The translations under genes were made by a program, and so were the position numbers. The notes below the pieces were generated by a model, which saw only the letters and a list, made by a program, of their open reading frames with translations, searched no databases and was not told the origin of the DNA. 62,886 bases of DNA from JAEUMD01 sp050250815 (lineage in GTDB: Bacteria; Pseudomonadota; Alphaproteobacteria; Rhizobiales; Hyphomicrobiaceae), in the NCBI GenBank assembly GCA_050250815.1, contig JBFWNY010000022.1, positions 1 through 62,886 on the forward strand. The letters are read 5' to 3'. How positions within the stretch are numbered: the stretch's first letter is position 1; each line of letters starts with the position of its first letter. Below are positions 35,690 to 46,023 of this stretch, piece after piece.

Positions 35690-36697
35690 TCATTCGGCGG
35701 CAGAGGCGCCCACCGACTCCCGGCGCTCGGAGCTGCGAACCGCCGCCGACTGCGTGCTCAAGTCTTGAGACCTTCCGCCCGCCTGAGCTGGAGCTTCCTC
35801 AGTCCCGGCCGGCGGCTCGTAGAGGCCCGTCTGAACGCCCGCGCCCGGACGATAGACGAACGGGAACACCAGTTGCTCGACATAGCCACGCGGGAACTGG
35901 GGCACCTCGTCGATTCCCATGTCGCTGGCCACGATCGGCCGTGATGGCTCAGGCACGAAGGTTCCGAGCAGTCGATCCCACAGTGTCAGGAACAGGCCGA
36001 AGTTGCAGTCGCCTTCCTTGCCCCAATTCACATGGTGCAGGTAGTGCAGTTCGCCGATCGCAAGGTGATTGCGGAAGGGTCCCAGCTCGTAGGCAACGTT
36101 GGAGTGCTGAACGAGGAGCTGCACCGAAACGGCAAAACCCAGCAGCACGGCGACGTCGAACGGCATGCCCATCATGGCGAGTGGTGCCGTGCCGACCAGA
36201 AGGTCGAGGATCTGGTGCAGAGGATGGCGCACGAGGCCGTTGAGGCCATAGAGCCGCGGCACGCCGTGATGGACGGCATGCAACCGCCACAGCACCGGCC
36301 AGCGATGGCTCAGCCAGTGCACGACCGTGAAGCCCAGGTCGGCGAACAGGATGGCAATGAGCAGCTGAGCGGCGAGCGGCCAGTCGCGCGGCCAGATGCC
36401 CTCGAACGGGAACAGCCAGACGACGACAGGGATGAGCAGCGTCGCGTTAATGTTGGAGACTTCGTAGACGAAGGCGTGCAGCACATTGGTCCGGCCGTCG
36501 CCATGACTTTCATTCCATCGGTCGTAATTGGGTGCGACCCGTTCGGCCAGGAAGACGGTGACGAGGCCCAAGGCGATCAGCGGCGCGATCCACAGATACG
36601 AATAGCCAAGGGCGATGAGCACGATGGCGATGCCGTTGAGGCCGAGGATCATGAACGGCGCATAGAGATAGCGCGTCAGGGTTCTCAGCACGTTCAT
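35690..36697 (-). CDS. Sterol desaturase / fatty acid hydroxylase superfamily protein
   Basis: Membrane protein of 335 residues with several helices and the hydroxylase histidine clusters TVVHWLSHRWPVLWRLHAVHH and, near residue 217, LHYLHHVNWGKEGDCNFG. These coordinate the di-iron centre of the superfamily, which hydroxylates or desaturates sterols, fatty acids or carotenoids. ATG 36697 has GGAG eight bases upstream. It is upstream of, and probably cotranscribed with, the desaturase gene. The C-terminal 45 residues are polar and low in complexity. Substrate cannot be assigned. Confidence 0.86.
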   Translation of the reverse strand: MNVLRTLTRYLYAPFMILGLNGIAIVLIALGYSYLWIAPLIALGLVTVFLAERVAPNYDRWNESHGDGRTNVLHAFVYEVSNINATLLIPVVVWLFPFEGIWPRDWPLAAQLLIAILFADLGFTVVHWLSHRWPVLWRLHAVHHGVPRLYGLNGLVRHPLHQILDLLVGTAPLAMMGMPFDVAVLLGFAVSVQLLVQHSNVAYELGPFRNHLAIGELHYLHHVNWGKEGDCNFGLFLTLWDRLLGTFVPEPSRPIVASDMGIDEVPQFPRGYVEQLVFPFVYRPGAGVQTGLYEPPAGTEEAPAQAGGRSQDLSTQSAAVRSSERRESVGASAAE

Positions 36698-37058
36698 CAG
36701 CACCGCTCCAGAAGTCTGGCTTCACCTCGCACGGCAGCTCAGCGGCCGGCAGCTCCGGTCACGCGACGCACGTTGAGACGTGTGGCCCGCGCGGCACCAG
36801 GGCAGCGCCACGCCGTCACGCGAGCAGTCGAGCGCCAGCCTCTCAGCAGCACTGAGCGGCAGGTGACCCCCGGGCGCATACCACGCGCGCCCAGACCCGT
36901 CTCTTGGTAGACAATCAAAAGTTCGTCACGCCGTCGAGCCGGAAAGGGTTAATACCCTACCAGACCACAATAATCCGTTTCCGTCTGTGCCCCTGGGAAC
37001 AGACCCCGGACCGTCTCGGCCGGTCATCGTTGGGCGAATCGCCAAACCTGCTCCGGCG
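36698..37058. other. Intergenic region upstream of the desaturase pair
   Basis: This 361-base gap separates the hydroxylase start from the end of the metallo-beta-lactamase-fold gene; no gene is seen. It contains a small palindrome AGGGT-TAAT-ACCCT at 36945-36958 within a less GC-rich section (36905-36985), the most plausible promoter area for the lipid-modifying pair. Confidence 0.45.
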
Positions 37059-38063
37059 TCACGCGTCGGCGACGTAGCGGAAGGCGCCATCCTTGGCCTC
37101 GACGCGCCCCAGGCCCGGGAAGGGCAGGTGGTAGCCGATTACGCGCGCCTTCTCCGACGAGAGCTTGTCGAGCAGCATCTTGCGCGTCGCCACCGCCTGA
37201 TCGGGCACATGGTCCGCCGCCGGCTTCCAGTCGGGATGGGCGAAAGATATGACCGGATGCGTCAGGGCATCGCCCAGCACCACCAGGGTCTCGCTGCCCC
37301 CCTTGAGCTCGAGCGATACGTGGCCCTGCGTATGCCCCGGCGTCGCCAGCAGCATCAGCCCGGGCAAGATCTCACCGCCGGCTTTGACGCGCTCGGTCTT
37401 TCCCTCGATGCCCTTGAGGTTGCGACGTGCCGCGGTGACGAAGCTCGCGCGGTCGGCGGGCAAGCCCTTCTCGGCGTTCTCGGACAGCCAGTAGTCCATC
37501 TCCTGGTCGGGGAAGTAGTGCGTCGCGTTGGGAAACCGAGGTGCGTCCTCGAAATCGTCGAGAACACCCCAGAGGTGATCGGGATGGCCGTGCGTGAAGA
37601 CGACCTTGGTGATCGCATCCGCAGCGATGCCGGCGGCCTCCAGATTGGCCATGAGCTTGCCGGCCGTGGGCATGAAGTTCGGGCCGGAACCGGCATCGAC
37701 GAGAATGAGATCGGAGCCGGTCTTGATCAGCGTCACGTTGGTCGGAGGCTGGGCCATGTCGCCGGTCTGGCCGGCCGCGGCCAAGGCCGCATTCCGCTCG
37801 GCTTCCGGTACCTCCGGCGCGGCCAGCCGGGCAGGCAGCATGAGGTTGCCGTCCGAGACGACGGTGATCTGGAAATCGCCGAAGGTAAACGTGTGCGGTG
37901 CCGCGGCGGCGCGCGCGGGATAGGACGCGATCCCTCCGGCGAGCGGGCCCAGCACAGCAGCGCCGGTGAGCGCACCGGCACCAGCCACGATCTGCCTGCG
38001 GTCGAGCCCCTTTGCCAGCAAGGCCGTCGCACCGGGCCGGGCATCCTCGCGCCATTTGCGCAT
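37059..38063 (-). CDS. Metallo-beta-lactamase-fold hydrolase with Tat-type signal
   Basis: Protein of 334 residues. The N-terminus carries a twin-arginine-like signal (GLDRRQIVAGAGALTGAAVL), predicting export of a folded metalloprotein. The metal-binding motif THGHPDHLWG lies at about residue 135, with later ligands in LLATPGHTQGHVS and VLGDALTHPVI. ATG 38063 has AAGGAGGAGG, an excellent ribosome site. The family includes diverse hydrolases; the subgroup (periplasmic, about 330 residues) cannot be tied to a substrate. It is divergent from the diheme cytochrome gene, about 220 bases away. Confidence 0.87.
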   Translation of the reverse strand: MRKWREDARPGATALLAKGLDRRQIVAGAGALTGAAVLGPLAGGIASYPARAAAAPHTFTFGDFQITVVSDGNLMLPARLAAPEVPEAERNAALAAAGQTGDMAQPPTNVTLIKTGSDLILVDAGSGPNFMPTAGKLMANLEAAGIAADAITKVVFTHGHPDHLWGVLDDFEDAPRFPNATHYFPDQEMDYWLSENAEKGLPADRASFVTAARRNLKGIEGKTERVKAGGEILPGLMLLATPGHTQGHVSLELKGGSETLVVLGDALTHPVISFAHPDWKPAADHVPDQAVATRKMLLDKLSSEKARVIGYHLPFPGLGRVEAKDGAFRYVADA

Positions 38064-38286
38064 CACGCGTCCTCCTCCTTCGCTGAAGCGGGACACGTGC
38101 CCCGTCCCTGAAATGTTATCGAACAATGCATTCCACAGCGCGCAGGTGCAATGCTCGCACCCCGGCAAACCCGCCATTCGAACGCTCGTCCGCGCCAGCT
38201 GCGCTGCTTCGGCGCACCCTCGCAAGCGCTGGATCAAACTCCGGGCCCCGTTTCAGGGACAATAGTAGCTGCAAGGAGGTGCTGCC

Positions 38287-38841
38287 ATGTGTTGGCTCGT
38301 TACCAGACGACCGATGGCCCGCCGGGATTCGATGAGGTTGTCCGGCCGTTGGCGCCTGCTGTTCGGCGCGGCCCTCTCCTTTGCTGCCGTGCCGCAGATC
38401 GCGTTCGGCGCCGGACCCGATGCGCACGCCGTCTACGAACAGCGCTGCGCCGGCTGCCACCAGCCCCATGCCAGTGACCTCGCTCGGGCGAGCCTCGCCC
38501 TCGACGGTGACGTGGTGCGTCTGAAGGCCGGCGGCATGCCGCTTGCCGGTTTCCTTGCGAACCATCCTCGCCGAGCGCCTACCGCTGATGAGCAGCGCGC
38601 TCTTATCGAGTTGTTCGCGGGCATGCTGAAGACCGGCTTCCTGTATCAGCGCAAGTGCGTGGTCTGCCACGACCGTGCCTCGCAGCTCGCACGCCTGCGT
38701 CTGAAGCTCGATGGCGACCGCGTGGTCGGACGATATTCAGGGCACGACACGGCGACATTCCTCGCAGAGCACGGGCGGCTCGAAGCAGCCGAGCGCGACG
38801 TCATCGTGGCGATGCTGCGCCGGCAGCTCGGCTCACGGTGA
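38287..38841 (+). CDS. Small diheme cytochrome c-like protein
   Basis: Protein of 184 residues with a hydrophobic export signal (LLFGAALSFAAVPQIAFGAG) and two covalent heme motifs: CAGCH (about residue 57) and CVVCH (about 125). Each is followed by a short repeat-like region (SLALDGDVVRLKAGGM and RLKLDGDRVVGRYSGH), which suggests internal duplication of a heme module. It presumably carries electrons in the periplasm. ATG 38287 has AAGGAGGT; ATG 38335 would give a shorter signal. No terminal oxidase or dehydrogenase is adjacent, so the partner is unknown. Confidence 0.82.
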   Translation: MCWLVTRRPMARRDSMRLSGRWRLLFGAALSFAAVPQIAFGAGPDAHAVYEQRCAGCHQPHASDLARASLALDGDVVRLKAGGMPLAGFLANHPRRAPTADEQRALIELFAGMLKTGFLYQRKCVVCHDRASQLARLRLKLDGDRVVGRYSGHDTATFLAEHGRLEAAERDVIVAMLRRQLGSR

Positions 38842-38855
38842 GCCTGCGACGGATC

Positions 38856-39548
38856 TCACTGCGATAGCCACGCCAGAAGCGCCGCCGTGACCGCGGCCGG
38901 CTCCTCCAGCGTCGAAAGATGCCCGGCCCCCGCGATGAGCTTGAGCGTCGCACCGGGGATCGCGTCGGCCATCTCGCTGGCGAGATCGGGCGGCGTCAGC
39001 TGATCCTCGCTGCCCACGAGCACGAGCGTCGGGCACGATATGGCGGTCAGCATTTGGCGGCTGTCCGGACGTCCGGCAATGGCCGACTGCTGGCGGGCGA
39101 ACGCCTCTGCGCCTGTATCCGCGGCCATGCTCAAGAATGCGGTTTGGAGCGCACCGTCGTCGCTGCGCGCTGGCGCGACGAGCCGGGGGAACATCTCGCG
39201 CGCGGGCACGTCGATGCCCTTCTTCTGTGCGATCGCCACCAGCCTGCGTCTGTTGGCGGTCTGCTCCGGCGTATCGGGCCTGGCGCTCGTGTCGAGAAGC
39301 GCCAGCCGGACCACCCGATCCCCCGCCTGCCGGAGGATCTCGAACGCGACATAGCCGCCCATCGACAGCCCGGCGAGTGCGAATCGGGGCGGTGCCGCGG
39401 CCAGAATGCTGGCCGCGATGGCGCCGATGCTGTCATGGCTGCTGTGGTCCGCCACCGAAATGGCCGCCGTCTGCCCGAGCCCTTCGATCTGCGCCGCAAA
39501 CAGGTCCTCCGTGCACAGAAGCCCAGGAACCAGCACCAGATTTTCCAT
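38856..39548 (-). CDS. Alpha/beta hydrolase
   Basis: Protein of 230 residues with the alpha/beta hydrolase fold: NLVLVPGLLCTEDLF at the N-terminus, the nucleophile elbow LAGLSMGGYVAFE (serine near residue 75), an aspartate in LVLVGSEDQLTPP and the histidine in IAGAGHLSTLEEP. The triad is complete, so esterase or related hydrolase activity is expected; the substrate is unknown. ATG 39548 follows GGAGGCGGTA. Convergent with the diheme cytochrome gene. Confidence 0.88.
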   Translation of the reverse strand: MENLVLVPGLLCTEDLFAAQIEGLGQTAAISVADHSSHDSIGAIAASILAAAPPRFALAGLSMGGYVAFEILRQAGDRVVRLALLDTSARPDTPEQTANRRRLVAIAQKKGIDVPAREMFPRLVAPARSDDGALQTAFLSMAADTGAEAFARQQSAIAGRPDSRQMLTAISCPTLVLVGSEDQLTPPDLASEMADAIPGATLKLIAGAGHLSTLEEPAAVTAALLAWLSQ

Positions 39549-39881
39549 TACCGCCTCCGCGTCCCAGGAGGCCCCGGCGCCACGCGCCGCGGCCTTCTGC
39601 CACAATAGCGGTGCATTTCCAGGCTTTCACTTGCCTTGCGCGGCCGCCTGTGTCAGCAGAGCGCATCGCGCGCGCAGGGGATCGAGAGCCGCCGCTCATT
39701 CGCGCATATCTTGATCCCTTTTCGATGCCCATTTCACGTGTTTTGCCGTCGTTGGCAAATGCTCCCCCCTGCGCCTCGATGACAACCGATCGCCGACCGC
39801 CACGTTCCGTGCGCGGCGTGAGGGTTCGTACGCTGTGCTGCGCGCAAGGGCGCACGCACCGATGTGCAGAGAGGACGACTT

Positions 39882-41711
<1,830 letters not shown>

Positions 41712-41906
41712 TCCCCCCTCCGCTGCTTTCATCGAACGCGCGAAACGCGCTTCCAGCACGCTGCCCCGGCTGATCCTCAGTGTGGTCCATTGGTCCACAT
41801 TGACCGGGCTGGGGCAATTGGCGATCAGGTCGTCGCTCGGCGCGGGCACCGCCCGCGGCCGGGCCTTCTATCCTCGCCAAAGCTCACCAACATTCGGGAT
41901 TGCCCA

Positions 41907-43166
41907 ATGCCTTCGACACCCGGGATGCCGCTGTCGCGGCCCAAGGACAAGATCAAGATCCTTCTGCTCGAGGGCATCTCGGAGACGGCTGTCGATGCGC
42001 TGAGATCGGCCGGCTACAGCAACATCGAGCGGCACGCGAAGGCGCTGGAAGGCCCCGCACTCCGGCAGGCGCTCGAAGGCGTCAGCATGGTAGGAATCCG
42101 CTCTCGGACACAACTCACGCCCGAGGCGCTCGACGGTTCGCGCTCGCTGATCGCGGTCGGCTGTTTCTCGGTGGGCACTAACCAGGTGGCGCTCGACTAT
42201 GCCCGCCACATGGGCTTGCCGGTATTCAACGCGCCGTTCTCCAACACGCGCTCGGTGGCGGAGCTCACGATCGCCGAAATCATCATGCTGTACCGGCGCG
42301 TGTTCCCCAAGTCCCAGTCCGCGCACGCCGGCGGATGGCAGAAGACCGCCATCGGCTCGGGCGAAGTGCGCGCCAAGACGCTCGGCATCGTCGGCTACGG
42401 CAACATCGGCAGCCAGCTCGCCGTGCTCGCCGAGGCGATCGGCATGCGCGTCATCTTCTACGACCGGACAGACAAGCTGCAGCACGGCAACGTGCAGCCG
42501 ACCGATACACTCGAAGAACTGCTCGGCCGCGCCGACGTCGTCTCACTGCACGTGCCCGACACGCCAGAAACTCGCGGCATGATCGGCGAGCGCGAGATTC
42601 GTGCCATGAAGAAAGGCGCCTATCTCATCAACAACGCGCGCGGCAAGGTGGTCGACATTCCTGCGCTCGCCGGCGCACTCACGGACGGACATCTCGCCGG
42701 TGCCGCCATCGACGTCTTCCCGCTCGAGCCAAAGTCGAACACCGACAAGTTCACGTCGGAGCTTCAGGGCATCGACAACGTCATCCTGACGCCACACGTC
42801 GGTGGCTCGACGGAGGAAGCGCAGGAGCGCATTGGCGCCGAGGTGGCACGCAAGTTCGTCGAATACTCGGATGTCGGCTCCACCGTCGGCGCCGTCAACT
42901 TCCCGCAGGTTCAGCTGCCGCCGCGCGCCCACGGCACGCGCTTCATCCAGGTGCAGCGCAATCTGCCCGGCGAGTTGCAGCGCCTCAACGAGGTGTTTGC
43001 CAAGCACAAGGTGAACATAGCCGCGCAGTACTATCAGACCGACGGCGAGATCGGCTACGTCGTGCTCGACTGCGACGACCTGCTGTCAGGCGCGCGTGAG
43101 ATCCTGGCCGAGCTGCGCACGCTGCCCGGCACCATTCGCGCGCGCCTACTTTATCGCAAGCTGTGA
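41907..43166 (+). CDS. serA: D-3-phosphoglycerate dehydrogenase
   Basis: Protein of 419 residues catalysing the first step of serine synthesis. It has the substrate domain, the NAD-binding motif LGIVGYGNIGSQLA (about residue 158), catalytic arginine in INNARGKVVD, and histidine in LTPHVGGSTEEAQ. A C-terminal ACT domain (about 345-419, RNLPGELQRLNEVFAKHKVN) is the usual serine-sensing site. The length is that of the E. coli type rather than the longer form with an intervening domain. ATG 41907 begins the conserved protein. It is 195 bases after the helicase gene. Confidence 0.92.
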   Translation: MPSTPGMPLSRPKDKIKILLLEGISETAVDALRSAGYSNIERHAKALEGPALRQALEGVSMVGIRSRTQLTPEALDGSRSLIAVGCFSVGTNQVALDYARHMGLPVFNAPFSNTRSVAELTIAEIIMLYRRVFPKSQSAHAGGWQKTAIGSGEVRAKTLGIVGYGNIGSQLAVLAEAIGMRVIFYDRTDKLQHGNVQPTDTLEELLGRADVVSLHVPDTPETRGMIGEREIRAMKKGAYLINNARGKVVDIPALAGALTDGHLAGAAIDVFPLEPKSNTDKFTSELQGIDNVILTPHVGGSTEEAQERIGAEVARKFVEYSDVGSTVGAVNFPQVQLPPRAHGTRFIQVQRNLPGELQRLNEVFAKHKVNIAAQYYQTDGEIGYVVLDCDDLLSGAREILAELRTLPGTIRARLLYRKL

Positions 43167-43332
43167 GGCGGATGCCGCAACGGCCTCCTTGCCCGCCGGT
43201 CGCGCGGGTGTGACAGCGGTCACCAAACACTTGTGTGTGCGCCGTCATACACTACCTCAATAACATGCGTGCGCTTGAGCCGCAGCGTCCCCGGCGCTGC
43301 TGGCTTGCGCGTGACAGCGAGGAGGTGACGAT

Positions 43333-44235
43333 ATGACGGCGAGCGGCCATCCCGAGGTGAAGGGCTTCTACGATCAGAAGACCGGCTCGATCCAGTACGT
43401 GGTTGCATGCCCACGCACGAAGAAAGCAGCAATCATCGATCCGGTGTGGGACTTCGACGAGAAGGGCGGCCGCACCTGCACGACCAACGCCGACGAGGTC
43501 CTGGAATACGTCAAAAGCCAGGGGCTGGATGTCGTGTGGATTCTCGACACGCACCCGCATGCCGACCACTTCTCCGCGGCGCCCTATCTCAAAGAGAAGC
43601 TCGGCGCACCGACCGCGATCGGAGAGCAGGTCGTCGGAGTCCAGCGCCTGTGGAAGAAGATCTACAATCTGGGCGATGATTTCGCGACCGACGGCTCACA
43701 GTGGGACCGGCTGTTCAAGGACGGCGACACGTTCAAGATCGGCGATCTCGACGCGCGCGTGATCTTCTCGCCGGGGCATACGCTCGCCTCGATCAGTTAC
43801 ATAGTCGGCGACGCGGCCTTCGTGCACGACACGTTGATGATGCCGGACTCCGGCACGTCCCGCAGCGACTTCCCCGGTGGAGACGCGCGTCAGCTCTTCG
43901 CCAGCATCGAACGCATTCTGGCTCTGCCCGAGGACACCCGCGTGTTCGTCGGACATGACTACGGACGCGGCGGCCGGCGCCCGATGTGGCAGAGCACCGT
44001 GAAGGAGCAGCGCGAGACGAACATCCATCTGCGCGGAGGCACGTCCGAGGAGGCTTACGTCAAGCTGCGCGAGGCCCGCGATGCCGAACTCGAGCTGCCA
44101 CACCTGATGCTCTATGCGTTGCAGGTCAATATCCGTGGCGGGCGGCTGCCCGAGGCCGAGGGCAACGGTGTGTCCTACCTGCGCATCCCGATGAACCAGT
44201 TCGACGGCCCGTCGAAAGTGTGCGGTACGACCTGA
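43333..44235 (+). CDS. Persulfide dioxygenase-like metallo-beta-lactamase-fold protein
   Basis: Protein of 300 residues resembling the ETHE1/Blh group, which oxidises glutathione persulfide with mononuclear iron. The metal motif DTHPHADHFSAAPYL is at about residues 72-86, with FSPGHTLASISY and VFVGHDYGRGG supplying later ligands. FYDQKTGSIQYVVACP and IIDPVWDFDEK at the N-terminus fit this group better than glyoxalase II. GAGGAGGTGA gives an ideal ribosome site. The upstream gap has ACAC-TT-GTGT at 43227-43236, but no BigR-like regulator gene is nearby. Confidence 0.85.
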   Translation: MTASGHPEVKGFYDQKTGSIQYVVACPRTKKAAIIDPVWDFDEKGGRTCTTNADEVLEYVKSQGLDVVWILDTHPHADHFSAAPYLKEKLGAPTAIGEQVVGVQRLWKKIYNLGDDFATDGSQWDRLFKDGDTFKIGDLDARVIFSPGHTLASISYIVGDAAFVHDTLMMPDSGTSRSDFPGGDARQLFASIERILALPEDTRVFVGHDYGRGGRRPMWQSTVKEQRETNIHLRGGTSEEAYVKLREARDAELELPHLMLYALQVNIRGGRLPEAEGNGVSYLRIPMNQFDGPSKVCGTT

Positions 44236-44241
44236 AAAGCC

Positions 44242-44832
44242 CTACTTCCGCGCCCGTTCGTTGCGGGTGCGTGAACGCCCCCGCAGCAGCATGCGCTTCA
44301 GCACGCTGTCGCGCTGCACGAAGTGGTGATGCAGCGCCGCCAGCACGTGCACCATCACCAGAAAAATGAGCGCATGCGCCGCCGTCTCGTGCACTTTGGA
44401 GGCAATCTCGCGGACAAATTCTGTGTCGAGCGCATCGACACGCGGCAACCGCAGTACGCCGAACAGCGAGACGTCGGGCCTTGCAAGCGACGCGGTCAGC
44501 AGGCCCGGCAGGATGGTCAGGAGTGTCGCGATATAGAGGCCGATATGAGCCAGGCCCGCAATGCGCTTCTCCCATTCGGGTGTCCGCACCGGCAACATCG
44601 GGATCTTGTTGATGAGGCGCCAGAGATAGCGCGCCAGCATCAGTGCCCCCAGGACGAGACCAAGCCCGGCATGCACGCCGACTTGCCAACCGGATGCAGC
44701 AGCGGGCTTGCCCTCATGCTCCACCTCGACGGCCACCAGCCCGTGGAAATAGAGGAACAGGATGAGTGCCGCCGCCACCCAGTGGAACAGCTTGGCGGGA
44801 GAGCCCCAGTAGTAGTCGGTATTGAAGATCAC
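44242..44832 (-). CDS. Cytochrome b561-type membrane protein
   Basis: Membrane protein of 196 residues with four predicted helices and histidines placed as heme b ligands: KLFHWVAAALILFLYFHG, GVHAGLGLVLGALMLARYLW, IAGLAHIGLYIATLLTILPG and VHETAAHALIFLVMVHVLAALHHH. This is the di-heme cytochrome b561 / Ni-hydrogenase cytochrome b architecture, passing electrons between quinone and a partner. GTG 44832 is chosen since GAGGGAGG lies eight to nine bases upstream. A perfect FNR/FixK-type box sits 72 bases upstream of the start. Convergent with the persulfide dioxygenase-like gene, six bases apart. Confidence 0.88.
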   Translation of the reverse strand: MIFNTDYYWGSPAKLFHWVAAALILFLYFHGLVAVEVEHEGKPAAASGWQVGVHAGLGLVLGALMLARYLWRLINKIPMLPVRTPEWEKRIAGLAHIGLYIATLLTILPGLLTASLARPDVSLFGVLRLPRVDALDTEFVREIASKVHETAAHALIFLVMVHVLAALHHHFVQRDSVLKRMLLRGRSRTRNERARK

Positions 44833-44903
44833 GCGCTGCCGCCCTCCCTCGGACGCCCCAATTGCCCGCGCCAACTGCTTCGCAACCCGGATCGACGCGC
44901 ATC

Positions 44904-44917
44904 TTGATCGAGATCAA
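44904..44917 (-). promoter_or_regulatory. FNR/FixK-type box upstream of cytochrome b561
   Basis: TTGAT-CGAG-ATCAA matches the TTGAT-N4-ATCAA consensus of the FNR/FixK/FnrN family exactly. It lies in the 127-base gap between the DUF924 gene and the cytochrome start. At this distance activation under low oxygen is plausible if transcription begins around 44869, but I could not identify a clear -10 box. Confidence 0.65.
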
Positions 44918-44959
44918 CCCGCGACGAACCGCCAGACTGACCGCTCCCAGGCGCAGGTC

Positions 44960-45544
44960 TCAGAACCTGCTGCCCGGTTGAGTGAGAAAGGCGGCTTCCT
45001 CGTCTGTCGACGGCCGCCCAAGGGCACTGTTGCGATGCGGGAAGCGGCCGAACCGCATGATCACGTCCCGATGGCGAACGGCATAATCTGTCAGTGTCGC
45101 GTCCCCGAGCGCGCTGATCAGCGCGACCGCCCTCTCCTGATCCGGCAGATTCTCGGAATGCTCGAAGGGAAGGTAGAGGAACAGCCGACCATGCTTGTCG
45201 AGGCTCGTATCGAACCCGCGTGCGATGGCGGCATCTGCCAGGGCGCGGGCGTTGGCGTCGGTGGCGAATGCAGCCGCTTCCCCACGATGCATGTTGCGAG
45301 GAAACTGGTCGAGGACGATCACTGCCGCCAGCACCGTTTCCGCCGAGGCCAGAAGCGTCGCCAGGGGGGCGGCGGCGAGTTCTCCGTGGAGGGTTTGGAA
45401 GCGCTGCCGGACGAGCCTGTCCGTCTCGTCGCTGGACGCGAACCAACGCCCAGGTCCCAGTTCGTCGAACCAGAAGGACAGCACCGCGCTGGCCCAGGGC
45501 GGGCAACCGGCACGGGTTGGCGGCACCGCAGCCAATGTCGTCAT
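44960..45544 (-). CDS. DUF924 family protein
   Basis: Soluble, helical protein of 194 residues. The family pattern is visible in VLSFWFDELGPGRWFASSDE, VIVLDQFPRNMHRGEAAAFA, LFLYLPFEHSENLPDQERAV and RFGRFPHRNSALGR. Function is unknown; the repeats of conserved histidine and tryptophan suggest a TPR-like ligand-binding fold. It starts four bases after the sufA stop, so it is probably the last gene of the Fe-S operon, although a role there is not shown. Confidence 0.85.
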   Translation of the reverse strand: MTTLAAVPPTRAGCPPWASAVLSFWFDELGPGRWFASSDETDRLVRQRFQTLHGELAAAPLATLLASAETVLAAVIVLDQFPRNMHRGEAAAFATDANARALADAAIARGFDTSLDKHGRLFLYLPFEHSENLPDQERAVALISALGDATLTDYAVRHRDVIMRFGRFPHRNSALGRPSTDEEAAFLTQPGSRF

Positions 45545-45548
45545 TCCA

Positions 45549-45938
45549 CTATTGCTTCAGAGCCTGCAGCTTGTCGGTCGCTGCCGGCACAAGTTCGACG
45601 CTCTCGCCGCAACCACACGCGCTCTTCTGGTTGGGGTTCCGGAACACGAAGCCCGACGAGAGCTTGTCGGTGTGGTAATCCATCTCCGTGCCCAGCAGGT
45701 AGAGCACGGCCATGCTGTCGATGACCACGCGCGCGCCGTCACGCTCGACGACCTCGTCGAGCTTGTCCACGGCGTTGACCCAGCTCATGGCGTATTCCAT
45801 ACCCGCGCAGCCGCCTTTCTTGACGCCGATGCGCAACCCAACGACGTCCTCGCCCTTCTGCGCCATCATCGCCTTGAGGCGCTGGACGGCGGCATCCGTC
45901 AGCGTCATGACCGCAGGGCGGGCTCGCGTCGTGCTCAT
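45549..45938 (-). CDS. sufA: Iron-sulfur cluster assembly A-type carrier
   Basis: A-type carrier of 129 residues. The three conserved cysteines are present: VKKGGCAGMEY and the C-terminal CGCGES pair. These proteins receive a new cluster from the SufBCD scaffold and hand it to apo-enzymes. LTDAAVQRLKAMMAQKG is the usual N-terminal helix. It lies 85 bases below the SufT-like gene within the operon. Distinguishing SufA from IscA or ErpA by sequence alone is uncertain, so the symbol follows operon context. Confidence 0.92.
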   Translation of the reverse strand: MSTTRARPAVMTLTDAAVQRLKAMMAQKGEDVVGLRIGVKKGGCAGMEYAMSWVNAVDKLDEVVERDGARVVIDSMAVLYLLGTEMDYHTDKLSSGFVFRNPNQKSACGCGESVELVPAATDKLQALKQ

Positions 45939-46023
45939 GTGTTCGGTCCCTGGAGAGGCGCGCTCATTGCGCGGCCGATGACTGGGATATGGTTGCGGAT
46001 GGCCTGATCGTCGAGCCCCCCGC

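Noticed and set aside
43227..43236. BigR-like operator upstream of the persulfide dioxygenase-like gene
   Set aside because: ACAC-TT-GTGT is only four bases per arm and no BigR-type regulator is adjacent.
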